From NCBI GenBank assembly GCA_029378245.1, contig JARKIF010000137.1, forward strand, positions 1-64,000: a DNA stretch of 64,000 bases, written 5' to 3'. The translations under genes and the position numbers were made by a program. The DNA is from Roridomyces roridus. Lineage: Eukaryota; Basidiomycota; Agaricomycetes; Agaricales; Mycenaceae. The notes beneath the pieces were generated by a model, which did not search any database, was not told the origin of the DNA, and was given only the letters and a program-made list of their open reading frames with translations. Shown in pieces: positions 31,471 through 42,275 of this stretch (positions are counted from its first letter, which is position 1; the number at the start of each line of letters is the position of its first letter).

Positions 31471-34257
31471 CGGCATTACGTCACTCTCCCCCGCCTGGCT
31501 TTAGCAGCTACGCCGACCACCCTCATGTCAGAGGAAGGCGAGTCCTCGCCACGTCGGGCGCTCATCCCGATCTTCCCCGTCGTCCAAAACTGGCGCCCCA
31601 TCCTGCACGCCTCTAACCAAGTCGTGCTGTACAATCCCACCTCGCACGCGCTCTCCATCCGACAAAGCTCTCCTTCCAATCTCCCCAGCCCGACGAGAGT
31701 CCAGCCTCCGTGTCCCTACTGCAAGAGGCCGCTCCCGGACGACTTTCTCGCTGATTCTGCCGCTGCGGAGCTCGAGGACGAGGATCCTGACACGGATGTG
31801 GACGCTAGCTTCCGCGCGTCCAACTACTTTCATCTATTGCAAATATCCAACGAGATCTCTTCACGTCCGTCCACTCCGCCGCCTATTGGAGACTCTCGCA
31901 CATTTCCCGTCGAGGCGATGGCGGAAGGCTACTTTAAAGCCTTCTTCCAGGAAGAGGAACGGCTCGGGATGGGCGCAAACGGGACGGTGTATTTATGCCA
32001 GGTGCGTTTTATCGTTCTCTATTAAGAGGGCATGGACTGAGATTGTGTAGCATGTCCTAGACGGAAATCCTCTTGGTCAGTCGGGACCTTACTTTTTCTT
32101 GTTCGTGGCGTAGCCGACGCGTAGTGAAGGTCACTTTGCCGTCAAGAAAATCGCCGTCGGAGAGTCTCATTCGTATCTATTGAACATTTTAAAAGAAGTG
32201 AGTCTTGGTCTTCGCTCGGTTTATTCGCTGAACCTGCCAGGTTCGGCTGCTAGAGCAACTCCACCATCCCAATATTATAACATATCAGTGCGTTGGTTGT
32301 GTTCTCGTCTGGAACTTGTCCCTCAATTCTTGAAAAGCCACGCATGGCTCGAATCATGTCAATTCTCATCTTTTGGCCCTAAAATCCCAACCCTCCAGTA
32401 AGTCCGCCGTTGAATTGCTTGCCGGTCCATGACCTCATTTCCCCCACAGCGTTCTAATGCAATGGGCTGAAGCCGGAAGGTACTACATCCATCTCATGCC
32501 GATGCTTCTCTGACAACGTTAGTCTCGATGATTTTATCGACGTCCGACTCGGCCGACGCTCCCCCTCTATCCACGTTCACGCCGCCGATCAAAGTGCTTC
32601 TGATCCCCAAACGCCAAACGGCGACACCCCTGCCGCCGACCACGAGCGAGAGCAGCTCTCCCGCTCTGCACGCATTCGTGCGTTCCGCGAATTCCAACGT
32701 GCACCGCCTGAGCGGCAGGAGCAAATGCGGCGGACACAGATGGCGCGGAGCCGAAGCGGGAACGGCGACTCGCCACAGACCTGGACTGCGGTGCATCTCT
32801 TGAGCGCTGAAGAAGTCCAGAGCTTATTCCGCGATGTCGTCGAGGGGCTTGCGTTTCTTGTGAGTTCGCCGTCGTCGCGAAGATCGCTTAACCAACGCGT
32901 TTTCAGCACGACAAGTCGATTCTCCACTTGGATTTGAAACCCGGGAACGTGTTGCTGACGTGGGATGGGGGCAGGTTGATGTGCGTTTGGTCCTTTCGCT
33001 TGTTTCATTCATCTGTGACATTTTCATTCAGTCCGCGCGCCATGCTTTCCGACTTTGGGACGTCTCGCGACATGCTACAATCCTCTCGCTCTAGATCAGG
33101 GAATACCGGAACGTAAGTCCTCCCACCTTCCTGTTCGGAAACTAAATTGAACACGCCCCCCGCGTAGCCTAGAATACACCGCCCCCGAATCGCTACCCTC
33201 GCCGCGGACGGGATTCCTCCTCCAGCCGGTGGACTCGAAGGCGGATATGTGGTCGCTCGGGATGATACTTCACAAACTTCTATTTTTTAAACTTCCTTAC
33301 GAGTTTGCTTCGGACTCGACTGAGTGTGGAAGTAAGGTCGGTGAGGGCGATAAGATGGAGAGGTTGGAGAGGGAGGTGTTGGAATATGCCGGGTACGTCT
33401 GGTTTCTTTTACGTCCTCATCTTTTCGAGACTGAGGATGGCAGGTTCAAATCCAACCAAACGCTAGCAATGCAGTTCGAAGCGCGGAGGTTGCCTAGAGC
33501 GTTTTTGGTTCTGCTTGAAGGGTTGTTGAACCTGGTGCCAGCTGGGCGCCCGTCTTGCGAGCGGGTGGCTACGGCGATTCGGGAGGGGCGGGTAAGGAGT
33601 TTATTCATTTCTGCATTTTTTCGGTTGTTAATTTGGTCGACGACAGCTAGATCCCATGCTGGCTCGGCAACGCCAACCACAAGCTACTTCCAACAACTCA
33701 CTCATCACTGTTCCGCGACGACCTTCAGACCCCGGGGATGCTTCCGCCTTGGATTCGGCTGCCGTTGTTGCTGTTGATAGTACACAGGAGCGGCCACAAG
33801 AGGAGCAGCGTGAGGAAGATGAACATCCGCATGAGAGTGATCTCGGTGTGGATATGGACGAAACCAAGCCCCTGCTCAGCCTTGGTCCTCCTCCTCTCCC
33901 GCCGACGACGACGCAGCACACAAATCACAACAGATGGGAGATGCTGGTTCAGAGGGTCCCACTTGTACCGCCGCCGATGGTGCTCGGGGTACGCACGACA
34001 AAGTCGTGCATTATGATCGCCAAGGTAAATGCGCGGATTTCAGCTTTTTTCTAGCGTGCTCAACGAAACTTTCTCGAATACAGATCCTCAGTATATACTC
34101 TCCAGGCTGTGCCCAAAGCCGTGTCGCGATATCGTTGCTTTTGGTGTTGGCGGTGGTGGATACATGGTTCGATGGACTGTGGATTACGGTGCTTTTAGCT
34201 GGGGTGCATTGGGGTATTTTGAGATTTGGATGTTGGGGTCATGCGTGCTGTACTTGA
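31471..34257 (+). CDS. IKS1-like serine/threonine kinase
   Basis: Thirteen exons, the first ending at 32001 and the last 34084-34257, giving about 725 residues from the ATG at 31471. In-frame ATGs at 31432 and 31444 are possible, but they overlap the coding start of the divergent gene. Motifs are the glycine-rich loop LGMGANGTVY, Lys in HFAVKKIAVG, catalytic loop LHLDLKPGNVLL, DFGTS, APE in LEYTAPES and DMWSLGMILHKL. A long insert lies between the lobes (about 32530-32800). The N-terminal ILHASNQVVLYNPTSHALSI and the C-terminal hydrophobic segment are typical of the IKS1 family, membrane-linked fungal kinases of poorly known role. Confidence 0.88.
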
Positions 34258-34350
34258 GTAGTCCATGGATTATAATTGCGGTACAGTAAGGGCAAGGGTA
34301 CAGAAATGCATGATATCGTCAGAGGTTCGTTCGCTCGTTGGCTCGTTCAA

Positions 34351-34720
34351 CTAGGCAGTCTTGATGTGGGTGGTTTCGTGCTGAGAGATGATCCACCTAG
34401 TAAGGTGAGTTGATGGTGGAACGAGATGGACCATAGCAAGCGTACCAAGCGTGTATCATGCCCGGTATCCACCCCAAGATTGTCAGACAGAGGTTGATCC
34501 AAAAGTCGGCGAGGAGGCCGCGTTCTGAAGAGAGATGGGCAATTAGGAAGGAATGATTGGGCAGTCTGCGGGCTACACACTCATAAGGACGGCCACGGGA
34601 GGTAGGAAGCTGGTCGGAGTGAGTGGGGTTTCGCATCGAGTATGGAAGAAGAGCGTACATGGCGAGGAAGTAGAGGCACACGTTGCCGGTGGAGGAGACG
34701 TTCGTTTCTGTGTGGGCCAT
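34351..34720 (-). CDS. PMP3: PMP3-type proteolipid
   Basis: Four exons: 34720-34659, 34609-34581, 34524-34446 and 34396-34351, 71 residues. The sequence reads through two membrane helices: CLYFLAIFLPPVAVLMKRG, then LLADFWINLCLTILGWIPG, MIHAWW. This is the PMP3/UPF0057 signature, a small plasma-membrane protein that influences membrane potential and salt tolerance. Three introns of 49-56 nt in so short a gene hide it from simple reading-frame scans. It is tail-to-tail with the kinase gene, with 93 bp between the stops. Confidence 0.93.
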
Positions 34721-35115
34721 GATTGTGTTTGGGTGGATAGTGAGTAGGTGGGTGGGTGAGTGGAGTGGGTCAAGGCGAGGCGGACGCGTTTTTATTGTGA
34801 GCTCATGCGTGACGTCATTTTGTGATGCCGAGCCGGAGATCAAGCCGAAATCTCTTTTGCTCCTGACTTCGTGTCCAGCCTGAGCAACTCGACAGGGTAG
34901 CCCCGAACTCGGGCTTGGACTCGTCGACTGCCCCCGACCGATGTCAAGGTGTGGGTCTAGTCACGGTATCGAACACGTCAAGACAAGATGTCCAAGGCTT
35001 TTCAGGCCTTTGGCTAGAAGGTCGGAAAATTTCAGAGGCGGTCCGACTACTTCTTCCTGTGGTAGCGAAGCATGCTGCATTGCCGTCTTTAACGGCTTGG
35101 TCGTGGGCACTTTAC

Positions 35116-35123
35116 TATAAAAA
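35116..35123 (+). promoter_or_regulatory. TATA box of HsbA-like gene 5
   Basis: TATAAAAA, 43 bases upstream of the ATG at 35159. Confidence 0.7.
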
Positions 35124-35158
35124 CTCTCGAGCCTGGCGACCACTCCATCTTTCCTGCC

Positions 35159-35895
35159 ATGGTTGTTCTCTCTCGCCTGCTCTTTGCCTCCTGCCTTGTT
35201 GCTGCCACTCTTGCAACCCCCACTAAGCGGAGTATCGACCAAGTCACCGCTGATATCTCCACCATTTTGTTTACCACAACGAGTCTGACCACCCTTGTCA
35301 ACACCGTTAATTGGGCCATCCCCGTAGGTCCACGGCCTGACCCCGAAACATCCCACTTGACACCTGTGTAGACTATTCTCAGTCCTACTGAGGAGTTGCT
35401 TATGGTCTTGCAGTTAGGCACTGATGAGTTGAAGGTCCAGTTGTTTCAACGTGGATTCGCTCCCTGATGACCGTCACCTTTCTGTATCACAGGCCGCGGG
35501 TGACCTTAGTGAGGCAGATGCCGCGGTTGTTGTCGTTTCCGTCCTCGCTGTCCAGCCCGCCATCTCGAATACAGTTTTGGCATTTGTAGCCAGGAAATCT
35601 GTGATTGCTGGCGGCGTGAGTGTTGATCCAACCTTCTCGTCGTCCAGGTGTTCAACACCCGAGTCTCCAGGCAGATCGAACCGTCATTCTTTCGCTCCTC
35701 AATCGTCTCAATGTCAGCGTGTCCGCCTTCTCAGACTCTTTGATACAAGCCGTGCCGGTGAATGCTTTTTCATTCATTTTGAAATCTTTCATGCAACTAA
35801 TCTGGCCGCAGTCCGATTACAAAACTGCCGCACAAGCCATCCAGACCAATTTCATAGCTGGATTCAGCCCCGCCATCGCGCTGTATTCTTCGTGA
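35159..35895 (+). CDS. HsbA-like secreted protein 5
   Basis: Five exons: 35159-35323, 35372-35434, 35493-35615, 35671-35757 and 35812-35895, 173 residues with all joins in phase 0. The signal peptide is MVVLSRLLFASCLVAATLA. Recognisable blocks are KRSIDQVTADISTI, AAGDLSEADAAVVVVSVLA, LSLLNRLNVSVSAFSDSLI and TAAQAIQTNFIAGFSPAIALY. It is more diverged than genes 1 and 2 and has two extra introns, matching the five-exon layout of genes 6 and 7. Likely function as for the family. Confidence 0.87.
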
Positions 35896-36863
35896 CCGGC
35901 TCAAATAATTTGACCCATCAGGGATGATATTGAGCCCGCCTGAGATCTGTATTCATTTAGTACATACTTCTTGTATCGTCAGATGAACCACATAGTGTCA
36001 GATGAACCACAGTCTGTCTACGAGAGACTGCAGACTGGGATCCAATTCGACGAGATACTTCTTGCCATTGCGGCGCATGTTGCATTATTTACCGCCTTCC
36101 ACGGCTCGGCACTTGACTGTAAAACCTCTGGAACCGTCGGAGGATTACTCAAGGACTACTTGTAACTTCAGCGACCATCCATCCCATGGTTCTCCTCTCC
36201 GAGAATGGAAACGAGCCTTTGACATTCCCGTCAAAAATACGGAGCCACGGCTTGAATTACCCATGCTCTTGGCAGTGCTGCGGCGGGAGCCCGAAAACCA
36301 ACCGAAAACAAAGATCGGATGTTGTGTGCCAAACCGTGGGAAACCATATGATGACATCAATGATCAAACAATCAGAGCTTTTTTCATCCACCGTGCCACC
36401 ACCGGACTCTCAGCTGCAGCGGGGTGCCATACTCCCGTCGACGATTACATCCCGACCGTTGAAATTCTCTTGGCATCATCCATCGTATTGCTGCGGCGGG
36501 AGCCCGAAAACAAAGATCGGATGTTGTGTGCAACTGGCAACATGGCTTTCAAGCCCTGGATCGGCTGTCTCTACATCGATGAGACGCAAACGAGCGTTCA
36601 ATACCTCAATCCCTCCAAGGACTCAGGCCTCAGGCCTCAGGTCCTTATACAATGCTCGATTTGGTCGCGATCTCCGTAATTACTATGCACTATCTGCAAG
36701 GGTTGTCAGCGGTCTTCTATGCCCGTACGGGTTGGATAGACACCAGCCACCAGGCTTTCCGCAGCAGCACCGCCTACCAAAAAGTTCCCATCTTACAGGA
36801 AATTCTCGATTTCAATTCAATTCAAATACTCTCCTGTTTCTGACCTCTTCTTCAAGACCATCC
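35896..36863. repeat. Repeated non-coding stretch upstream of the GT61 gene
   Basis: Two direct repeats of 'ttgctgcggcgggagcccga' followed by 'aagatcggatgttgtgtgc' occur at about 36274-36332 and 36489-36531. A 14-base 'cgccattgcggcg'-like motif and the tandem word CTCAGGCCTCAGG (36629-36643) also occur. A plus-strand frame stays open from 36186 into the next gene, but its first 220 codons have no protein-like pattern and lie before the membrane anchor, so I treat it as non-coding. Confidence 0.55.
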
Positions 36864-38443
36864 ATGCCGCTCTCCTCGTCGACCATACAAAAACGCAGAA
36901 TCTACCTCATACTCCTCACAATCGCTAACGTCTTTATACTATCCTCAGTCTACATCGCCTATAATGGACCACCGCACGCCATCTTGCCCACTTCTTCATC
37001 TTGGTCGTCCGAGACATCATCGCCGCACTCCTTGTCCGAATCCCTCCGTCTGTCTACACAACATGGGTCCGCCTCGTCGACACAGTGGACTCCCCTCCGA
37101 TTACACACCTGCGAATTTGCCATGTCACGCTACTACGCTCCCTGCGCGGCGCAAAAACTGCAACATGTCGCATACGCGGAGGAGCTCATATATCCCGACT
37201 TTGAAATTCGGGAGCCCTACTTTGCAAAGGACGAGCATCGGGACGCGTGGCGCGCGGCTACGTCCGACATTTCCGAACGTGCTGTCCTGGACTCGGGGTG
37301 GATGGCGTACAGAGGACAGACGGGGCAGAACTTCGTATGTCGACTTGAAAATGGCGTTTTTACAGAAAACTCATTCGTAGACATAGGTCTTCAACGACGT
37401 GAAATACAGTGCTTCATGGAACCTCGACTCCTGGTCGCCTAAATCCTGCATGTCCTCTCTCATAAGTACATCCTCCATCCAGCCCCTTTCGCGCAAAGAA
37501 AAAGCCGCAGACACCCTCCTCCCCGCCGTCACCATCGCACATTCCCCGGATTCGTACTCATTCCAACACCATCTCGACCGTGTAACGCACATCATTGCGC
37601 AGGGGGCTCACCTCCTTCACGGTGTCCAGAGGCCGTACGCTGCCACGGGGCGGCGCGGTCCACAGCGTGTTCAGGATCTGTGGGCTCGCTTGGGATACGA
37701 CGAGGAACATGTATTGTATGACCAGCAAGAGGTCGAGGCTGAGACCATGGTGTTTAGCTGCCGTGCGGTTTTGATACATCCTTGGCTCTCGCTCAAGACG
37801 CTCGAGGCTTTTGGGATTGAGCATGATCCGGCGCCAAAATCGGGAAAGCGGAATAAGGTGTGTCTCTGCAGCTTCGAATTCCTCGTAGCTGACAAGCGGG
37901 CAGGTTGTGTACATGACACGCTCGGACGGCCGTGCCTTGAACAGGGGGAGACGAATCGTCAATGAAGAACAAGTCCTCGACGGGATACGCGCTTTGCTTG
38001 CGGAGCGAGGTCGCGGCGAGGAGCTCGTCGTGTTTAATCCCGAGGATTTCAAGACTACCGACGACCTCTTCTCGTGGTTTAACCAAAATGTCGCCGCAGT
38101 TGTCGGCCCGCATGGTGGAGCTATGATAAATCACCGGTGGTCAGTCCAATTTCAGTTGTCCACCGGCAATTGAACTAATACAAAATGCAGGGCCGCCAAA
38201 GGGACGTTCGTCCTCGAGATGCTGCCCACCACCCGAGTGTCTATGATGATTTTCGAGGAAGCGTCGGTCCTTTCGCAGACTTATGCTGCCATTGTCGTAC
38301 CGCCCACGCAGCCGGAAGATACGGACATGGAGGTTGATGTGCGGGATGTGGTGGAGTTGCTTCAAAAACATCTGGGCATTCCGGGAGAAGACCCGTTGAG
38401 AAGGGGTTATCATTGGAGGGCGAAGGAGCTTGGACTGAATTGA
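36864..38443 (+). CDS. GT61-family glycosyltransferase (type II membrane protein)
   Basis: Four exons: 36864-37334, 37387-37857, 37904-38139 and 38191-38443, 476 residues; introns are 46-52 nt. A membrane anchor (RRIYLILLTIANVFILSSVYIAY) lies near the N-terminus, so the catalytic part should be in the Golgi or ER lumen. C-terminal motifs are MTRSDGRALNRGRRIVNE and GPHGGAMINHRWAAKGTFVLEM, characteristic of DUF563/GT61 enzymes such as EOGT and xylosyl- or arabinosyl-transferases. The acceptor is unknown. The start is chosen as the ATG just before the anchor. Confidence 0.88.
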
Positions 38444-38550
38444 TTGTCGGGACTCTGTAGCATTTACTGTATCTACTACTCTACTAACGCGAAATCGGTG
38501 CTCTTGAAAATGATATTATACACACAGAAAACGAAAGGCACCCGGGCAAG

Positions 38551-39243
38551 CTACTCCTTCACATGTTGGAATTCTCCGTACCTCCCAGAACCACGTCCCG
38601 CCTGGGTCGGCTGTGCGGAAAAAGGCGAGCCCCGAGAGGATATGGGCGTTCCTCTCGCAGTTCCATCCGGCGATGACACGCGGTAGGAACTTGATTCCCG
38701 GCTTGGTTTCCCACTCCCACAAGGGTCCCCATACGTCCTCGTCGGCGTCCCGAGACGGGCCCACTCCTGGCCCAGCGACATCTTTCGAACAGGCGGCTCT
38801 GGGCTGCCGGTCTGGGGCATGTACATCCGAACAGTTTCGCCATCAACGGCAAACTTCCATCGGTCCCCCAGTTTGCGCTGCGCCCGAAGCACCCCGGGGT
38901 GAACAGCGCTGCGCAGCTCGTCGTCGAACATGTCGTCAACCTCGGTGATGCTGGATGCAGCGGTGAAGTATGTCGAGCTGGCCGTGGATCGTGCAGAGGG
39001 GGATGAGGGGCACGAGGAGAGGGGGGAGGGCGAATCGAAGCGCGTGGGGGAGGAGAGTACTGTGGGTGGGGCAATGATGCGCTGCTGTGAGCGCGCCACG
39101 GGGATCGAGTTGGCTTTTTTCTTTGAAGACGATGGATTCCTCGGGCGAGGGGGCGATGCCATCTTGGGCACATCGGTCGGCAAGCGTGTCGGCAGAGATG
39201 GCAGTCCCGCCTCCTTGTGCATCTTTCGCGTCATAACGGTCAT
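38551..39243 (-). CDS. Unknown Ser/Pro-rich protein
   Basis: A 230-residue single-exon frame from the ATG at 39243. The N-terminal half is Ser/Pro/Lys-rich; the middle has a folded-looking stretch, FDDELRSAVHPGVLRAQRKLGDRWKFAVDGETVRMYMPQ. After GQEWARLG the same frame becomes Gly/Ser-rich, while another minus-strand frame (DADEDVWGPLWEWETKPGIK, then FLPRVIAGWNCERNAHIL) looks much more like protein. The true C-terminus may therefore be in the other frame, through an unseen intron or a one-base error in a GGG run near 38765. Family unknown. Confidence 0.55.
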   Translation of the reverse strand: MTVMTRKMHKEAGLPSLPTRLPTDVPKMASPPRPRNPSSSKKKANSIPVARSQQRIIAPPTVLSSPTRFDSPSPLSSCPSSPSARSTASSTYFTAASSITEVDDMFDDELRSAVHPGVLRAQRKLGDRWKFAVDGETVRMYMPQTGSPEPPVRKMSLGQEWARLGTPTRTYGDPCGSGKPSRESSSYRVSSPDGTARGTPISSRGSPFSAQPTQAGRGSGRYGEFQHVKE

Positions 39244-39705
39244 TTGAGAGACGAAATATGGCTCTGTGAAATTTGGAGATATCCCTTACATCTATTCAAA
39301 TACGATTCACTCCTTTGCGTCGTTTGAACCAGTGTTTGTCCATGTTAGTCCTTTGTTGAAACTGACATCGTGTTGATCCCCTTGTTCAAAATCGATTAGA
39401 TGCGGCAGATCCCTTTGTGTCGAGCGACAAGAATCAGAATTGGGAGCCTCGTCTGCCTACGCCCAAGCAATGAGCTCTATGTTGCGGATAAGACGTCAAA
39501 GATAATGAACAAATTGCTCCGGACTCTATCAAGTGAAATACGCGTTGATGCCACGAGCAAACAACGCGGTCTGTGTTGCCGTCATGTTAGAGAGCCGTAT
39601 ATCGTTCAAATTCACCGAAGGGCAAAAAGAGGAGTCTTGACGTGAAAGAGGCAAGTATACAAGAAAAGGTTTGATCACTCTGCCAACTCGTTCAACTCAA
39701 GTGGG
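39244..39705. other. Intergenic region without a supported gene
   Basis: Only short frames occur, and I see no repeats or regulatory motifs to name. Confidence 0.4.
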
Positions 39706-39864
39706 TCAAGCACCTAAATCAAACTGAAACCCAAGGCTGTCGCGATCGGCCAACAGCGAGATACGAATTAGCGAGCTCTCCGTCCTTGTTACAGTATTAG
39801 CCGATAGTGCCAGACTGGCGGAGATTAGGGAACCGACAATGAACAGTCGAAGGAACCGAAGCAT
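39706..39864 (-). CDS. Possible very small secreted peptide
   Basis: The ATG at 39864 opens a 52-residue frame with a good signal-peptide pattern (MLRFLRLFIVGSLISASLALS). The remainder, about 31 residues, has no recognised family. It could be the first exon of a longer gene or a remnant of a secreted-protein gene next to the HsbA-like locus. Confidence 0.35.
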   Translation of the reverse strand: MLRFLRLFIVGSLISASLALSANTVTRTESSLIRISLLADRDSLGFQFDLGA

Positions 39865-39934
39865 TGAAATGGAAGGGAAGTGAGCTGGTCCGGATCTGGG
39901 GCTTCGACGACAAGCTAACTCCCAACACCCACCT

Positions 39935-41110
39935 CGTCCCCGGGGCCCGTGATCCCAAGTCCTGGTTCCGCGGACAAGAAATATTTGCATCCGCGGATCA
40001 AGTGCTTTGAGTCACAGTGTCCCATGTCTGCCGTGGCGCCGTCTGGGCTACAAGAGATCCTAGAGAATGGCTGCTCTGCTCCTCTGGTCGTTACGGATCG
40101 CTTCAGGGATAGGGGAATTCGATGCCAGACCAAAAGGGAGAACCTGTATCCCAGAGACGCATTGAAAGTACATAGGAAAGTCAATTGCTACGGCTCAAGA
40201 TTCAAAGGCTGCTATAGTGGTGTTGAAAGTCTCGGCGATGGCAAACAAGGCCTCCTTTGTATAACCATGCTGCACTCAAGTCAGTTCAGGAATCTAGACA
40301 GACAGTGATCACGCACGGGGACAGCCCTGTCTACAGCCATTCCATAGGCAAAAGCACTCTCATTGAGAGCTTTCAGTCCGGTAAGAGTCGCTGCCAACAA
40401 TCCATGTGCCGCCTGTAAACATGGTCGGCAAACAGTCAAGGTGATGAAGAAGAGCACTGATACGAAAACCGATTTCTTTCTAACAAACCCCGTCAACGAG
40501 TTGTTGAAGTAGTGTAAAGTAGTCGGGACGTCGTTGAAGATCGTTCCTGACTCCGAGGTAGGAAAACTTGGTTTGGTGGTCTGACCTGCGTATCAGTAAC
40601 CTGAATTGAACAGAGGTGAAGCGTAAGTACCTGGAGATCGACGGTGCCTCGGTCGAAGGCGGCGACTAGGTTCATGGTCGTTGCATGGATGTTCTGTGCA
40701 AGGTACGGTGAGTGCGCTGATGGAGAGAATATACGACCTACCCCCGAGGCTGGGAAAGCTTTTACGCCCGTGTCCAGATCAAATACGCGCAACGCAATCT
40801 CTCTCCAATCGCTGTGTATCGTTTGGACTGGAGTTTTATAAGCAAAGTTGGCGCCAATGAGCGAGGCGGTCAACAACAAACGAGAAAGATGCACCATAGT
40901 GAAGGACGCCAGGCCTATGGATTCATCTGGGTCGCTCTTATACGTGAATGGTTCTGAGCTCTGGCGCTAATGAGTCAAAAGAACATTCTGGGGAGGTCAA
41001 TCACCGTCATGACCCACGAATATTGAACTTACCCGTGCCTCTAGCTCCATTGGATATGGCTCTTTACGCAGGTGTGTGTACTATTCACGGCCGCGGCAGG
41101 CGCTGACGTC
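39935..41110. repeat. Segmental duplicate, copy 1 (partner at 58810-59975)
   Basis: The HsbA-like gene and both flanks match 58810-59975 in the same orientation. Shared left-flank words are 'ttccgcggacaaga', 'cgcggatcaagtgc', 'gcaagacatcctagag' (or 'acaagagatcctagag') and 'aggggaattcgatg'. Shared right-flank words are 'gctaatgagtcaaaagaac', 'acttacccgtgcctctagct' and 'ctattcacggccgc'. Divergence is moderate, with indels. Confidence 0.85.
40195..40897 (-). CDS. HsbA-like secreted protein 6
   Basis: Five exons: 40897-40742, 40693-40631, 40580-40470, 40412-40317 and 40269-40195, 166 residues with all joins in phase 0. The signal peptide is MVHLSRLLLTASLIGANFAY. Core blocks are FDLDTGVKAFPASG, LTGLKALNESAFAYGMAVD and ALFAIAETFNTTIAAFES. 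A TATA-like TATAAGA lies about 45 bases upstream (minus strand, near 40940). It is closely paralogous to gene 7 and lies in a segmental duplication. The extra residues in exon 3 (FPTSESGTIFNDVP) differ from genes 1-2, so it is a separate subfamily. Confidence 0.88.
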
Positions 41111-41177
41111 GACTCCGAGGAGATCCACTTGCGCTACTACTAGCGACTCGTCGTCCCAGGAGATCAGGGCCAGGATA

Positions 41178-41770
41178 ATGTGCCGCTGCAGTGCCGCGTA
41201 GTGCCGCTGAGGGCCGCGGCCGCATGATAAGCGGCTGTGAGGGTGGAACATGTTGCCGCAGGGTGTGTACAAGGTCGGTGGTGTTCAACGACGGTCATAT
41301 TCTGTCATATCATACTTCTATGTATAATTTGAGAACAAAAAATATGGTACAGTTGAAGAGTTTGACTTCAACATAGGTTCCGCGTGTCGAACGAAGCCAA
41401 CATTCCCCCTTATCATACCTCCATATGTTCATGTGAAACAGAAAATGGGGGGAAATCGAAGAGGTGGGCTCCAAAAAAGGTGTTCGTGCGGCCATGACCA
41501 GGGTCCATGCAGCGGTCATGCGCGGCTGCGGCTGCGGCACTACGCGGCACTACGCGGTCCTCAGTGGTAGTCGCAGCGGCACTCAGCGGTAGTCGCAGCG
41601 GCACTAAGCGGCAGTGACAGCGGCACTCAGCGGCACCCAGCGGTAGTCACAGCGGTCCTCAGCGGTAGTCACAGCGGTCCTCAGCGGTAGTCAGCGGTAG
41701 TCAGCGGCACTCAGCGGTAGTGGCAGCGGCACTCAGCGGTAGTGGTAGCGGCACTCAGCGGTAGTGGTAG
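41178..41770. repeat. GCGGCA-rich repeat with inverted ends
   Basis: On the left (41178-41225) the strand reads words such as TGCCGCGTAGTGCCGCTGAG. From 41500 to 41770 the complement recurs many times as CAGCGGCACTCAGCGGTAGT units of about 20 bases. The centre (41240-41490) is AT-richer. The layout resembles a non-autonomous transposon with long subterminal repeats. I could not fix the terminal inverted repeat or a target duplication. A related GCGGC array is at 58343-58534. Confidence 0.6.
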
Positions 41771-42275
41771 AGCCAGTAACATTTGAACGACCAGATTCAT
41801 TGCTGTCAATTAAGTAAGTAAGTAGCATCCTTTGGGACTGACTGCACCGCAACGAATCTCTGGAGCGAGGTTCCAAAAATGCTTATGAATGATCATCCCG
41901 GTTGCGCGATCGAATTTTGCACGGCCGCAACGACTCCCAGCCCATGCCTTTGGTCCCCATCATGATTCGAGCACGACCTAGGCCATGCACCTAACTGCTC
42001 AGTGTCCAACTGTGTACCCCAACAAATGGGTTGGCATTCTGGCACTGCTCAGAAAGCGGGCATTGACTGCTAGCCATAGTTGTTCTCACACAGCGGAATT
42101 CCATTGACTGAAACCTAACATCTTACTTTGAATCAATGTTCCGGGAAGTAAGTTCGAACTTGGAAGTAAAATGATTTGATTTCGGAACAATTCAAGAATT
42201 GATCGGTAACCTGTGCTCTCCAGGTTTATCCGCTACCACCACCACTCCTATCTACAGCAGGCCATCGTATCCATC
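41771..42275. other. Left flank of the mobile-element island
   Basis: No gene is supported. I looked here for the left end of a CACTA-type element and found none. Confidence 0.4.

Noticed and set aside
36186..36863. Extended N-terminus for the GT61 gene
   Set aside because: The frame is open but covers direct repeats and precedes the membrane anchor; composition is not protein-like.
41500..41770. CRISPR-like array
   Set aside because: The GCGGCA units are contiguous and variable without unique spacers, in a eukaryotic genome.
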